Assembly (NCBI GenBank): GCA_027449905.1
Contig: DAIDKT010000100.1
Coordinates: 1 to 56,309 of the forward strand
DNA from: Legionellales bacterium
Lineage (GTDB): Bacteria; Pseudomonadota; Gammaproteobacteria; Legionellales; Legionellaceae
Direction of reading: 5' to 3'
Length of the DNA stretch: 56,309 bases
A model generated the notes under the pieces. The model did no database searches and was not told the origin of the DNA. It worked only from the letters and a program-made list of their open reading frames with translations. Below are positions 27,250-36,619 of this stretch, one piece after another (position 1 is the stretch's first letter; each line of letters begins with the position of its first letter). Made by a program: the position numbers and the translations under genes.

Positions 27250-28399
27250 AGATTTAGATGCAGTGATTGAGCACTTGAAACAAGATGATCCCATTCTGAC
27301 CCATGGTCCGAATGTTCGGGCCTTTGAGGCGGAGTGGTCGGCTTGGCTTGGGATGAAATATAGTGTATTCGTCAATTCAGGTGCTTCGGCTAATTTATTG
27401 ACGATGGCGATTCTTAAAATTCGTCATCCAGAAGGGGGCGAGGTGATTACCCCACCTCTTGCATGGGTTTCTGATGTGGCTTCGGTCTTGCAAAATGGAT
27501 TTACCCCGGTATTCGCGGATATCAATCCACAAACCTTGGCGATGGATCCCGCACAAATTTTAGCGAAAATTACCGATAAAACACGTGCTGTATTTTTAAC
27601 CCATGTGCAAGGATTTAATGGTTTAACGGATGAGCTTATTTTTGAACTTGAAAAACGTAAGATCCCCCTGATTGAAGATGTGTGTGAATCACACGGTGCG
27701 ATCCATCAAGGAAAAAAGCTTGGGAGCATTGGGTGGATATCTAATTTTTCCTTTTATTACGCACACCACATGAGCACCATAGAAGGTGGTATGATATGTA
27801 CCAATGATTCAGATGTTTATCAACAAGTCCGCATGTTACGATCTCATGGTATGGTGCGAGAATCAGATGATCCATTGCTGAAAACCATGTTTCAAGTTAA
27901 TCACCCAGATTTAAATCCAGATTTTATTTTTGCATACCCTGCCTACAATGTCCGTAATACAGAAATAGGCGGCATATTGGGACGCTCTCAGTTGAAACGT
28001 TTAGATAGCAACGTCAAACGTCGAACGGAAAATTTGGTAAGATTTTTGAAACAGATCGATTCTAGTTTGTATCAGACAGATTTCAAAGTAGAAGGCTCTA
28101 GTAACTATGCATTCAATTTGATTTTGAAAAACCCGGATGATGAGTTGGTCAATCGTTTGATGAAAACGATGCGTGAAGCAGGGATCGAGTTTCGTCGGGG
28201 CAGTGCCGGTGGTGGTAACCAAATTCGACAGCCTTATTTAAGTGACATTGTTCCCAAAGATCATCATCTGGAATTCCCTATAACGGAACATGTTCATTTT
28301 TATGGGTTTTATATTGGTAATTTCCCCGATCTGAAAGATCATGAAATTGATGAAATTTGTGAAGTATTAAATTCCGTTGCATTACTGCAAGAGGTTTAA
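27212..28399 (+). CDS. DegT-family PLP enzyme with Lys-to-His substitution (sugar 3-dehydratase type)
   Basis: A 395-residue member of the DegT/DnrJ/EryC1 fold (VNSGASANLLTMAIL, EVITPPLAWVSDVASVL, LIEDVCESHGA). The PLP lysine that ordinary sugar aminotransferases carry is replaced: the segment reads SFYYAHHMSTIEGGM, with H185 at that position. The same change is found in RfbH (E1) and ColD (His188), which remove the C3 hydroxyl of 4-keto-6-deoxysugars. This gene is therefore more likely a dehydratase/deoxygenase than an aminotransferase. I start at 27212 (MKYPLMRNNIL), with GAGGA 5 bases upstream, and not at the ATG at 27200. Overlaps the transketolase gene by 38 bases. Confidence 0.87.
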   Translation: MKYPLMRNNILREDLDAVIEHLKQDDPILTHGPNVRAFEAEWSAWLGMKYSVFVNSGASANLLTMAILKIRHPEGGEVITPPLAWVSDVASVLQNGFTPVFADINPQTLAMDPAQILAKITDKTRAVFLTHVQGFNGLTDELIFELEKRKIPLIEDVCESHGAIHQGKKLGSIGWISNFSFYYAHHMSTIEGGMICTNDSDVYQQVRMLRSHGMVRESDDPLLKTMFQVNHPDLNPDFIFAYPAYNVRNTEIGGILGRSQLKRLDSNVKRRTENLVRFLKQIDSSLYQTDFKVEGSSNYAFNLILKNPDDELVNRLMKTMREAGIEFRRGSAGGGNQIRQPYLSDIVPKDHHLEFPITEHVHFYGFYIGNFPDLKDHEIDEICEVLNSVALLQEV

Positions 28400-28402
28400 T
28401 CT

Positions 28403-29107
28403 ATGCTAAAAACTGCCATTATCCTTGCGGGCGGGTTAGGAACCCGCTTACGCTCGGTCGTGCAGGATGTGCCTAAGCCCATGGCTCCAATTCGGGGTCG
28501 TCCTTTTTTGGCATTTCAACTTGATTATTGGATAGCCCAAGGCATTGAAAAATTTATCATTTCCGTTGGTTATAAACACCAAACCATCATGGATTATTTT
28601 GCCGATGTATATCATGACGCCAAGATAGAATATGTCATTGAGCCGAGCTGCCTGGGAACAGGGGGGGGGTTATTGTTAGCCATTAAACAAACTCATTTGT
28701 GTTCACCTTGCCTGTTATTAAACGGGGATACTTATTTCAATGTTGATTTGGAACAGTTCATTTTTTTTTCTGAAATCAATCAAGCTGATTGGACTTTTGC
28801 TCTTTTTTATACCGAAGATCCAGGACGGTATATGGGGATAGAGCTTGGCCATGAAGGGAGGATATGTTCTCTTAAGACTGAAATTAAGCCACCGAAGGGA
28901 CGTTTGGCAAATGGGGGCGTTTATTGGTTCAACCCAACTTCACTTGCCAACGTGTGCTTTGATTCTGATAGACCCCTGTCTTTAGAAGATGATATTTTTC
29001 CTGTGCTGTTGAAAGCAGACTGTCGGTTATTTGGTTATGAATCCGCAGGGTTGTTTATTGATATTGGCTTGCCAGACGATTATCAGCGCGCTGGCGGTGT
29101 GTTGTGA
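28403..29107 (+). CDS. hddC: Sugar-1-phosphate nucleotidyltransferase, HddC-like
   Basis: A 234-residue NTP-transferase fold enzyme: LAGGLGTRLRSVVQDVPKPM (residues 9-28) is the nucleotide-binding signature, followed by GRPFLAFQLDYWIAQGIEKF, VIEPSCLGTGGGLLLA, LLNGDTYFNVD and FIDIGLPDDYQRA. The short length and VxDVPKPMAPIxGRPFL spacing fit HddC (D-glycero-alpha-D-manno-heptose 1-phosphate guanylyltransferase). Other hexose or heptose 1-phosphates cannot be excluded. Last gene of the gmhB-to-hddC run before repeat R2 copy 2. Confidence 0.87.
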   Translation: MLKTAIILAGGLGTRLRSVVQDVPKPMAPIRGRPFLAFQLDYWIAQGIEKFIISVGYKHQTIMDYFADVYHDAKIEYVIEPSCLGTGGGLLLAIKQTHLCSPCLLLNGDTYFNVDLEQFIFFSEINQADWTFALFYTEDPGRYMGIELGHEGRICSLKTEIKPPKGRLANGGVYWFNPTSLANVCFDSDRPLSLEDDIFPVLLKADCRLFGYESAGLFIDIGLPDDYQRAGGVL

Positions 29108-29138
29108 TGATATCTACAGTCCGAGGAGTTACATTTTT

Positions 29139-29290
29139 TTTACTCCCCAGGTTGTGGATAATTTTGATTTTAATTAAATCAAATTGAACCGACGTCATCC
29201 TGACCGCAAGGAAGGATTTTCTGATTTTGGCTCAAAAAAGTCAATTGGAGATCCTTCACTGCGTTCAGTATGATGTACCTGGGGAGTAAC
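29139..29290. repeat. Palindromic repeat family R2, copy 2
   Basis: Left end ACTCCCCAGGTTGTGG, right end ACCTGGGGAGTAAC, with inner arms GACGTCATCCTGA...AAGGA and TCCTTCACTGCGTTCAG. A transcript would fold into a long hairpin. It lies 32 bases after the hddC-like stop codon, in the position of a terminator. Possible 8- to 9-base target duplication with two mismatches (CATTTTTTT before, CATTTCTGT after). Confidence 0.82.
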
Positions 29291-29317
29291 CATTTCTGTA
29301 AAATGTAGGAATAAAGT

Positions 29318-31702
29318 GTGAATTATTTTATAAGCTTGGTTGAGTTAGGGTGCCTCTTGTTTATTTCCCAGTTATTGGGAAGACGAATAACCGATCTTTT
29401 ACCGTCCGTGATCAAACGGAAGATAGGCTTTTACATCGCGCCCATTTTAGGGTTGGCGTTCTTGGTGTTGTTATCTACATTATATGGTTGGTTATCTCCA
29501 TTCAAATCGAAGATATCTATCACCCTGGTATCGATACTCGTGATTTTGTCGTGGGTGTTTGAGTATAGAAAGCGTGAATGGGCGCGACATAGTTTGTATG
29601 TCGGTTTATTTGCGATTGTTTGCTCTTTGCCGATATTAGCGCCGATTATTCTTTACGGTGGTTATAACCCATTTACAGACATATTTACTTATTTAGCTCA
29701 AGCCCAATGGTTACAACAGCATGGATTTGCTGAAAAAGTTATTACCTCAGGACATCATCCACTGTGGACACAAGTCGAGTTATATCAGGCTACAGGTTCA
29801 AGAATGGGAGGATCCTTTTTTCTTGGTTTTGTACAGTCTTTATTTAATCTATCCTGGTCCTATTATGCCTATATCCCCACCGTGGCTCTTGCTTTTGTTA
29901 GTGGGTGTTTGGCGATAGGCGGAATTATTCGACAGGTTATTCCGATAAAACGAGTTGTTGTTCTCGCATTGGCATTATTGCCGAGTCTCTCGATGAACGG
30001 TTTTTCCTACGGTGCTGAATGGGGTTTTTACCCACAAACACTTGGTTTAGCTTTTGCGGTGGGGGTTGGTGCCTTATTCCCCTTTTTAACAGCGGTGATT
30101 GCAGGGCTTGTTAACAGTTCATCTTTTCCAGCCCAACTTACTGCGACTCGCTCACGGCATTTAACCCGCCAACAATCCCTAAACAAATGGCTATCTTTTG
30201 TTTGGAAAATTTTCGGGTATACCTTACCACTTTCGATTTGCTCATCGGCGTTACTTTTTGCATATAATGAACCATTTCCTATCTTTGTGATAGCCATTGG
30301 ATTATTTGTTGTCATCACGATGATTATAAGCTATCGCGAGCCCTATCAAAATAAACTACGAGGTAGTTTTCAGAGAAAGATTCTATCGATTTATTTATTT
30401 TTCTACTTTTTACAACTCTTGGCTTTGGTTAATTATGAGGCTGTCCGGATAATAAAAAACGTTTATCAAACATTAACGATATCGAAAGGATTCGCAGCGA
30501 TTGGTTGGCCAGTTTTGTGGTTGCCGATTCAGTTTATGGCATCAAGCTTTGGAATGAAATCTTATTTTACACATGGTTTATATACCGTCGATTCTCTGAT
30601 AAGTATCGTTCTTTTTCCGCTGATATTCATTGTAATTTTGGGTGTGCTTTTTGAGTTTATCCGAATAAAACCCAAGCGACGTGAAGCATTGATATTTTTG
30701 CTGTGCTTTGAGTTGGTGTTTGTGCTGTTTTTTTGTAAATTTAGATATTTATCAGTTAGCCAATCAGGGATGGAGATAGGCCATACATTTTTACAATTTA
30801 AAATCTCTAAATATGCAGCGCCTTATTCCATGGCCCTATTTGCGATAGCGATCGGTATTTGCTGGCATTACCTAAAGTCTTATCGGCGTATGCTGGTTTT
30901 GATTTATATGGTGATCATGCTATCTGGATTGATATATCATGAAAATTTTATCGCCAAAAATTTTACCAACCACTTTCTGTCATCGGTAAAACGGCGCGTT
31001 GATCCATTTGGTGTTTTATTAAATTTAAGAGAAGCATTAACCAATATTCCTGCAAATCAAGTCATTCATCTAAAGCTCGGATCTGATCAAAGTAAACTAA
31101 GACAAATGGTTAGTTATGTTCTTTATGATAGAAAATTATCAAGTGATTATCGTGACGATGGATATATTGTAGGTCGGCTACCAAACGAAGACAGGGTTAT
31201 GTCTTTTGAGAAAGCGGACAAATTAATTATCATGAAACAACCGCAAGATACGAATGATAATCAAAATCTCATATCAGGACCGTTTTTGATTCAAAGTAAA
31301 CCTTTTCATTTTACATTGCCACAAGGCCAAGTCGGGGGCTATGGGACTGAGTTTAATGACATGGGTGACAGTTGGAACTGGGTTCAGCACGAGATTAACT
31401 TTTCCTTTCAGATTATTGGACATCCTAAGTTTGTCCGATTTAAGTTTACTTTAAAAGCTTATGACAAAGCACAGACATTGTATATTCAAATTAAAACAAA
31501 CACGGGTGTGATCTTGTCAAGTGATACGATTCATTCACTTGAAGGTGAGCGGTCTTTCACCAGTCCTTGGGTTAAGCCTGACGAAATTGATCAGTTGATT
31601 TTGCATGTGGAAGCAGATGGCGAGCCGGTAAAATTAGGTGTCTTCGACAAGCGTCGAGTAACATTTATGATCATGAATACGACGATCTTAACTAAAATGT
31701 AG
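29318..31702 (+). CDS. Large polytopic membrane protein, possible GT-C glycosyltransferase
   Basis: 794 residues, not recognised as a named family. The first ~560 residues form about 11-13 membrane helices. The first large loop contains PFTDIFTYLAQAQWLQQHG, an acidic residue just after helix 2-3 as in GT-C glycosyltransferases that use polyprenyl-phosphate sugars. The last ~230 residues form a soluble, probably periplasmic, beta-rich domain (FTLPQGQVGGYGTEFND, RFKFTLKAYDKAQTLY). It could transfer a sugar loaded by the GtrB-like protein at 20425. Preceded by repeat R2; its own promoter is not obvious. Function is inference from topology and context. Confidence 0.75.
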   Translation: MNYFISLVELGCLLFISQLLGRRITDLLPSVIKRKIGFYIAPILGLAFLVLLSTLYGWLSPFKSKISITLVSILVILSWVFEYRKREWARHSLYVGLFAIVCSLPILAPIILYGGYNPFTDIFTYLAQAQWLQQHGFAEKVITSGHHPLWTQVELYQATGSRMGGSFFLGFVQSLFNLSWSYYAYIPTVALAFVSGCLAIGGIIRQVIPIKRVVVLALALLPSLSMNGFSYGAEWGFYPQTLGLAFAVGVGALFPFLTAVIAGLVNSSSFPAQLTATRSRHLTRQQSLNKWLSFVWKIFGYTLPLSICSSALLFAYNEPFPIFVIAIGLFVVITMIISYREPYQNKLRGSFQRKILSIYLFFYFLQLLALVNYEAVRIIKNVYQTLTISKGFAAIGWPVLWLPIQFMASSFGMKSYFTHGLYTVDSLISIVLFPLIFIVILGVLFEFIRIKPKRREALIFLLCFELVFVLFFCKFRYLSVSQSGMEIGHTFLQFKISKYAAPYSMALFAIAIGICWHYLKSYRRMLVLIYMVIMLSGLIYHENFIAKNFTNHFLSSVKRRVDPFGVLLNLREALTNIPANQVIHLKLGSDQSKLRQMVSYVLYDRKLSSDYRDDGYIVGRLPNEDRVMSFEKADKLIIMKQPQDTNDNQNLISGPFLIQSKPFHFTLPQGQVGGYGTEFNDMGDSWNWVQHEINFSFQIIGHPKFVRFKFTLKAYDKAQTLYIQIKTNTGVILSSDTIHSLEGERSFTSPWVKPDEIDQLILHVEADGEPVKLGVFDKRRVTFMIMNTTILTKM

Positions 31703-31727
31703 GTCATACTCGTCTTATGAGGGTTGA

Positions 31728-32213
31728 ATGATTGATATGCTGAATTTTAAAAAAATAATTGTTGTTTTCTGGACTGTGTGGTTGATTGTCATGCTGTGGA
31801 CCGATGTGGTTGGAGGACTTGCCGCGTTGGGGTGGTTGCATCGTTCCTGGGCCCCTAATACCAATTACCCTTTCTTGGTGCAGTCCCTCGCTATGTATCC
31901 CCTGCCGGCTTGGGTACCCCCTGTTCTTTATGTTGGTATTACCGTTTGGGAGTTTGTTGCAACCTTGTTCTTTATTCGCGCCAGTATGGCGTTGGTAAAA
32001 AAATCACCGGCTATCTGGATTCCCTATGCAGCCAAGGCGTTTATTGTGTCGTTATCATTTTGGTTCGCATTTTTTATCGCCGATCAGCTTGTCATGAAAT
32101 TTGAATTACAGGCCAATCACATGATACAAGGGGGAATGATGTTTATAAATTTCCTGGGTCTTTATCTGTTACCCCATAACCGTTTTAAACCACACAGAAT
32201 AGGGTTGATATAG
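31728..32213 (+). CDS. Small integral membrane protein, unknown function
   Basis: 161 residues with four predicted membrane helices ([65 protein letters not shown]). I do not recognise the family with certainty; the size and topology recall small DUF-type membrane proteins. AGGG stands four bases before the ATG at 31728. It follows the GT-C-like gene by 25 bases and may be co-transcribed. Its last 45 bases overlap the 3' end of the convergent glycosyltransferase gene. Confidence 0.7.
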   Translation: MIDMLNFKKIIVVFWTVWLIVMLWTDVVGGLAALGWLHRSWAPNTNYPFLVQSLAMYPLPAWVPPVLYVGITVWEFVATLFFIRASMALVKKSPAIWIPYAAKAFIVSLSFWFAFFIADQLVMKFELQANHMIQGGMMFINFLGLYLLPHNRFKPHRIGLI

Positions 32214-32915
32214 CCACCATTTGAGTGGAACACGCCCGTGGTGTTGGCGAATGACTTGGATGGCTTCTTGATAATGACGTTTTCTTTGTGTTTTCGTTTT
32301 GGTGTCGGCGTGTTCGCGGTTGACGGCTAAAAACTCATCAACCATCAGTAGCGGGCCGAAAGATTTATAGAGTCGCCACCACAAGTCATAGTCCATGGCC
32401 ATGTGTAAGGAAATATCCAGTCCGTTGATAGCTTCCCATGCAGAGCGCCTAATCAGCGTGGCTGGTTGCGATATGATACACCGTAAAGCTAATCTAGACT
32501 GATCAAATGGCTCTACCCAAATGGGGGTGCGTTTCTGGTTGGTTTCGCAAATATTCCATACTTTACCATAGGCTGCCGGTAGGCTGGGATGTTCTTTAAG
32601 TACGCCTATCAAGCGGGCAAGACTCCCGGGTAATAGCCAATCATCGCTATTCAGCCAACAGACATAAGGCGCATTTCCTCGAGCAATCCCCTCGTTGATA
32701 GCGGCAGACTGCCCTAGATCGACATGACTTCTCCAGCCTGCCAATTTTGATTCCCATTGACGAATGATGTCAACGGAGTTGTCAGTTGAGCCGCCGTCCA
32801 TGACAAATATTTCTACGGGACAGTCTTGGATTGCTATCGAACTCAAGGCTTGTTCTAAAAATCGTCCTTGATTAAAGGATGGAATGGCTATGGTGACTAA
32901 TGGATGATCTGTCAT
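32169..32915 (-). CDS. Family 2 glycosyltransferase
   Basis: 248-residue GT-A fold enzyme: [20 protein letters not shown], the nucleotide-binding [13 protein letters not shown], and the DXD-like [13 protein letters not shown]. The acceptor-side [15 protein letters not shown] resembles the corresponding segment in the glycosyltransferase at 18970, so the two are paralogues. Four-base overlap with fcl upstream, so it probably belongs to the gmd-fcl transcript and may transfer the GDP-sugar they make. No membrane segment. Confidence 0.9.
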   Translation of the reverse strand: MTDHPLVTIAIPSFNQGRFLEQALSSIAIQDCPVEIFVMDGGSTDNSVDIIRQWESKLAGWRSHVDLGQSAAINEGIARGNAPYVCWLNSDDWLLPGSLARLIGVLKEHPSLPAAYGKVWNICETNQKRTPIWVEPFDQSRLALRCIISQPATLIRRSAWEAINGLDISLHMAMDYDLWWRLYKSFGPLLMVDEFLAVNREHADTKTKTQRKRHYQEAIQVIRQHHGRVPLKWWLYQPYSVWFKTVMG

Positions 32916-33874
32916 GTTGTCAAGTCGCAGGCATTTTTATGACGATGAAAACGACTTTCGTTATTCAAAAAATCATCGTATGCGGCCCGAATGCCGTCTC
33001 TTAGGGTTGTTTTTGCATGCCAACCCAGGTTTTTCATGCGATCAACATTCAGTAGTTTTCTTGGTGTTCCATCCGGCTTGGTAGCATCGAATCGAATCTT
33101 GCCAGTAAAACCTATCAGCTCCATGACTGTCTCGGCTAATTCACGAATAGTCACATCAACGCCAGAGCCAATATTAAACAAACCCTCTGTGATATGCTGT
33201 TCCATTAAGAAAACACAAGCGTCAGCCATGTCGTCGACATATAAAAACTCACGCATGGGGGTGCCTGAACCCCAAACGACAAATTCAGCATCGCCTCGCA
33301 TTTTGGCCTCATGGGCTTTCCGAATAAAAGCGGGTAAAACGTGACTATTATTTAAATCATAGTTGTCATTCGGTCCGTATAGGTTAGTCGGCATCACGCT
33401 CACATAATGGGTTCCATATTGTCGATTATAATTTTCGCACATTTTAATACCGGCAATTTTAGCGATGGCATATGGTTCATTGGTTTGTTCTAAGTCAGAC
33501 GATAACAAATAATCTTCAATAATCGGTTGCGGACAAGCGCGGGGATAAATACAGCTTGATCCAAGAAAGAGGAGGCGTTGCACGCCGGCTTGCCACGCAG
33601 CGTGGATGACATTGGTTTGAATCATTAAATTTTGATAAATAAATTCGCCTCGATAGGTATTATTGGCATGCACACCGCCTACTCTTGCCGCGGCTAAAAA
33701 CACATAATCTGGTTTTTCGCGTAGAAAAAATTCGTTGACCGCTTGTTGATTGGTTAAGTCGAGCTCGGTGCGACCACGTAATAATAAATGATCGTATCCC
33801 CCTGCTCGCAAACGCCTCACGATGGCCGAGCCGACCATGCCATGGTGCCCTGCAATGTATATTTTATTTTCCAT
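32912..33874 (-). CDS. fcl: GDP-L-fucose synthase (GDP-4-keto-6-deoxymannose epimerase/reductase)
   Basis: SDR epimerase/reductase of 320 residues. NADP loop [36 protein letters not shown] with the catalytic Cys (about residue 108), YAIAK with Tyr-Lys (about 136-140), and NSHVLPA with the catalytic His (about 178). These match the Cys and His acid/base pair of GDP-fucose synthase, so both epimerisations should be possible. It lies 11 bases after gmd, which supplies its substrate. A ColC-like role (GDP-L-colitose) is an alternative, given the 3-dehydratase-like enzyme in the locus. Confidence 0.92.
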   Translation of the reverse strand: MENKIYIAGHHGMVGSAIVRRLRAGGYDHLLLRGRTELDLTNQQAVNEFFLREKPDYVFLAAARVGGVHANNTYRGEFIYQNLMIQTNVIHAAWQAGVQRLLFLGSSCIYPRACPQPIIEDYLLSSDLEQTNEPYAIAKIAGIKMCENYNRQYGTHYVSVMPTNLYGPNDNYDLNNSHVLPAFIRKAHEAKMRGDAEFVVWGSGTPMREFLYVDDMADACVFLMEQHITEGLFNIGSGVDVTIRELAETVMELIGFTGKIRFDATKPDGTPRKLLNVDRMKNLGWHAKTTLRDGIRAAYDDFLNNESRFHRHKNACDLTT

Positions 33875-33885
33875 GTTGATGGTCC

Positions 33886-34968
33886 TTATTCGTGGTAATC
33901 ATAAGCCACATACCCGTGTTGTTTGATCAGCTCATCACGCTTCGCGCTGTTTAAATCAGCACGAACCATTTCAATGACCAATTCTCTGAAGGTGGTTTTG
34001 GGAGACCAACCTAATTTTTCTTTGGCTTTCGTGGGATCACCCAGTAATGTTTCAACTTCAGCTGGTCGAAAATAACGTTGGTCGACACGGATAATAACCT
34101 TGCCGGTTGCATCTCGGCCTGTTTCGTTAATGCCTTCTCCCTGCCACGTGATATCTAAGCCAATTTCATACGCAGCTATTTCAATAAAGTCGCGAACACT
34201 ATACTGCTCACCGGTCGCGATCACAAAGTCCTCGGGTTGTTCTTGCTGTAACATCAACCATTGCATTTCAACAAAATCACGTGCGTGACCCCAATCGCGG
34301 CGGGCATCTAGGTTCCCAAGGTATAGGCAGTCTTGTAAACCTAACTTGATCCGTGCGAGTGCCCGTGTGATTTTACGGGTAACAAAGGTTTCGCCGCGAA
34401 TGGGGCTTTCATGGTTAAACAGGATACCATTACAAGCATAAATTCCATAAGCTTCGCGATAATTAACGGTTATCCAATAAGCATAGAGTTTAGCTACGGC
34501 ATAAGGACTGCGTGGATGAAAGGGAGTTGTTTCTTTTTGGGGCATTTCTTGAACGAGACCATACAACTCTGAGGTCGATGCTTGATAAAAACGGGTCTTC
34601 TTTTCTAGCCCCAATAAACGAATGGCCTCTAAAATGCGCAATGTGCCAATCCCGTCGGCATTGGCCGTATATTCTGGGGTTTCAAAGCTTACCGCGACAT
34701 GACTCATCGCCGCTAAATTATATATTTCATCTGGTTGAACTTCCTGAATAATGCGAATTAAATTTGTCGAATCAGTGAGATCGCCATGATGTAAAATAAA
34801 ATTTCGGTGTGATACATGAGGGTCTTGATATAAATGATCGATTCGATCAGTATTAAACAGCGAAGTTCGGCGCTTAATGCCGTGAACGATATAATTTTTC
34901 TTTAAAAGGAGCTCAGCAAGATAGGTTCCATCTTGACCGGTAATACCTGTAATTAATGCTTTTTTCAT
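33886..34968 (-). CDS. gmd: GDP-mannose 4,6-dehydratase
   Basis: Converts GDP-mannose to GDP-4-keto-6-deoxymannose. 360 residues from the chosen start. NADP loop [32 protein letters not shown], the Ser-Tyr-Lys site ([18 protein letters not shown]), [14 protein letters not shown], and the C-terminal [20 protein letters not shown]. The frame is open for 32 more codons upstream, but that extension lies in repeat family R3 and has no family counterpart; I start at the ATG at 34968 ([11 protein letters not shown]). A GDP-heptose substrate (as for DmhA) is possible because heptose-activating genes lie nearby. Confidence 0.94.
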   Translation of the reverse strand: MKKALITGITGQDGTYLAELLLKKNYIVHGIKRRTSLFNTDRIDHLYQDPHVSHRNFILHHGDLTDSTNLIRIIQEVQPDEIYNLAAMSHVAVSFETPEYTANADGIGTLRILEAIRLLGLEKKTRFYQASTSELYGLVQEMPQKETTPFHPRSPYAVAKLYAYWITVNYREAYGIYACNGILFNHESPIRGETFVTRKITRALARIKLGLQDCLYLGNLDARRDWGHARDFVEMQWLMLQQEQPEDFVIATGEQYSVRDFIEIAAYEIGLDITWQGEGINETGRDATGKVIIRVDQRYFRPAEVETLLGDPTKAKEKLGWSPKTTFRELVIEMVRADLNSAKRDELIKQHGYVAYDYHE

Positions 34969-35000
34969 ATAAAATCCCAATAATTTTTTGGTTGTGCCAT

Positions 35001-35071
35001 GATGCTGTTGGCAATTCGTCTTCCGAAAACCTTCATCACACGATGTCGAAATCTGAATGGTCAACAGATCC
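35001..35071. repeat. Palindromic repeat family R3, copy 1
   Basis: Left end GATGCTGTTGGCAATTCGTC and right end AAATCTGAATGGTCAACAGA are imperfect inverted copies. The same terminal core (GTTGACAATTCA and inverse) recurs at 36620-36696 and 45693-45836. It lies between gmd and the SAH-hydrolase-like gene and creates a false N-terminal extension of gmd. Confidence 0.6.
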
Positions 35072-35080
35072 TAAAGTATA

Positions 35081-36160
35081 TCAAACACCATTTACCTCTA
35101 ACCCCCTGAGTGCCTCAGATAAGTTCTCGTGATAAATAGATTGCCATTGATTCAAAATCTCATTCGCGGCCTTGAGTGGAAATGGGTGATAACCTGGCGC
35201 GACCTGTTTTGATAGAATCAAGTCAAGACCAAGATTATGGGCATAAAAAATGGGATCCAAATAACGGAATGCAGTTGGCTCCGTTAAAGAAAAATTGAAT
35301 GCTCTTTTACCAAAAACGACCTCATTTTCTACAAAATTAGGGCCATATTCGTCTTCCGCCCCCATATTTGTTAAAATGGCGTGACCAAAATCAGCTTTTT
35401 TAAGAGAGTAGTAGTCAGTTAACAAATCTTTGACGCCAGTTGCGGTAATTACGCAGTCTGCCTGATTTATTAACCGTTTTATTTTTAACGTATCGCGTGC
35501 ATCGATATATTGGATATCTGGATCTAAGTCTCTTTGCGTCGACATTTGGTCAATGACCACGATGTTGTTAGTATGGCGTTTCAATGCATAAACAATTCCC
35601 CTGCCAACTTTACCATATCCAAAGATGACAAACGTTCGACCGGTTGCTTCCTGACCCATGTGCTGTCGAAAAGCGCGAGCAAATCCATCCCCAGTACCGA
35701 AAAAAGTTTCCAGCACTTTTAATTTAGAATCATCTACGGACAGGATTGGGTAATCGACTCGAGTCGATTTGTATAGTTTACTGCCTGACTGTGTGAGTTC
35801 AACCGTGCCCATTTTGGGGGCAGGACAATGCATCAGTTCACCACAACAATCGAGATGAAAATCAAAAGGTTCATTCAATGGTGGCTCAGTTTTTACAACG
35901 ACATGAGCTTGTCTTAATATCTCAACGGCGCGTTTTTCATGCGGAATAAAACCGGGGTTTGTTGCAATAACACAGGCACCACCGATAGCCAAGACTTCGA
36001 TTTTAAAGACCGTTACTAGGGTGAGCGGCACATTATGTAATATTGTTAGTCCTTGATATGGTTGCTCATTTCGCACTTTTTCTCTCTGAATATCGAGAAA
36101 GGGTATCCCATCCTTGCATAGCGTTTCCCGGGCTTTTTTTAATAGATCAAAATCATACAT
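35081..36160 (-). CDS. Divergent S-adenosylhomocysteine hydrolase-like NAD-binding protein
   Basis: 359 residues, about 70 shorter than true SAH hydrolases. The Rossmann domain is clear (FVIFGYGKVGRGIVYAL near 178; ADCVITATGVKDLL; AILTNMGAEDEYG). The segment YPILSVDDSKLKVLETFFGT corresponds to the SAHH substrate loop; it keeps one lysine (LKVLE) but the neighbouring Asp is replaced. The N-terminal substrate-binding motifs of SAHH are not seen. It is therefore a paralogue, with a different or lost substrate, or a structural NAD protein. It is monocistronic or first of the minus-strand gmd-fcl group. Unknown role. Confidence 0.75.
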   Translation of the reverse strand: MYDFDLLKKARETLCKDGIPFLDIQREKVRNEQPYQGLTILHNVPLTLVTVFKIEVLAIGGACVIATNPGFIPHEKRAVEILRQAHVVVKTEPPLNEPFDFHLDCCGELMHCPAPKMGTVELTQSGSKLYKSTRVDYPILSVDDSKLKVLETFFGTGDGFARAFRQHMGQEATGRTFVIFGYGKVGRGIVYALKRHTNNIVVIDQMSTQRDLDPDIQYIDARDTLKIKRLINQADCVITATGVKDLLTDYYSLKKADFGHAILTNMGAEDEYGPNFVENEVVFGKRAFNFSLTEPTAFRYLDPIFYAHNLGLDLILSKQVAPGYHPFPLKAANEILNQWQSIYHENLSEALRGLEVNGV

Positions 36161-36457
36161 TATTCATTTTCCTTGGGTGAAGTAGGGTGTTTGGACCGAC
36201 ATACCCCCGACTATTTTTTACGAAAACGATCATTTTTGCAACTTATTTAGCAACACTTATTTATCAATCGCTTCCCCCTGTCTTAATTAATATAAAAAAC
36301 ACAGCTCGATCGACTACGAGTGACCAGTGGAAAGGCCGCTCCTACTCTTGGCCCCCAGAGCAGGAATTCCTTTTCTGACAAGACGGACCATTGACACGGC
36401 GTTGTTTTTTTGCGATAGTATCGCTGCGAGGTTGGACTTGCTATGTGTCATTCCACT

Positions 36458-36486
36458 GGGTCAATTGGCGACACACTGATTGACCC
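36458..36486. terminator. Inverted repeat with trailing T-rich stretch, possible terminator or operator
   Basis: Perfect arms GGGTCAAT (36458-36465) and ATTGACCC (36479-36486) around a 13-base loop, followed by TTTCTTT. It fits a weak intrinsic terminator on the plus strand, but no plus-strand gene ends nearby, so an operator is equally possible. Confidence 0.3.
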
Positions 36487-36619
36487 TTTCTTTAATTTGT
36501 AATCCCATCGTCAATTTTTTCACATTGACAAATTGATAACCCAGTAATTTCGTGTTTTAATGAATCACTAGGCGCCAATTGTCTCAGCACTCGATGATTG
36601 AGATTTTTTTAGAGCCGTT

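Noticed and set aside
27212..28399. Ordinary sugar aminotransferase
   Set aside because: The PLP-binding lysine is replaced by His185, so simple transamination is unlikely.
34969..35064. N-terminal extension of gmd by 32 residues
   Set aside because: The extension lies within repeat R3, has no counterpart in the Gmd family, and the canonical GITGQDG start follows the ATG at 34968.
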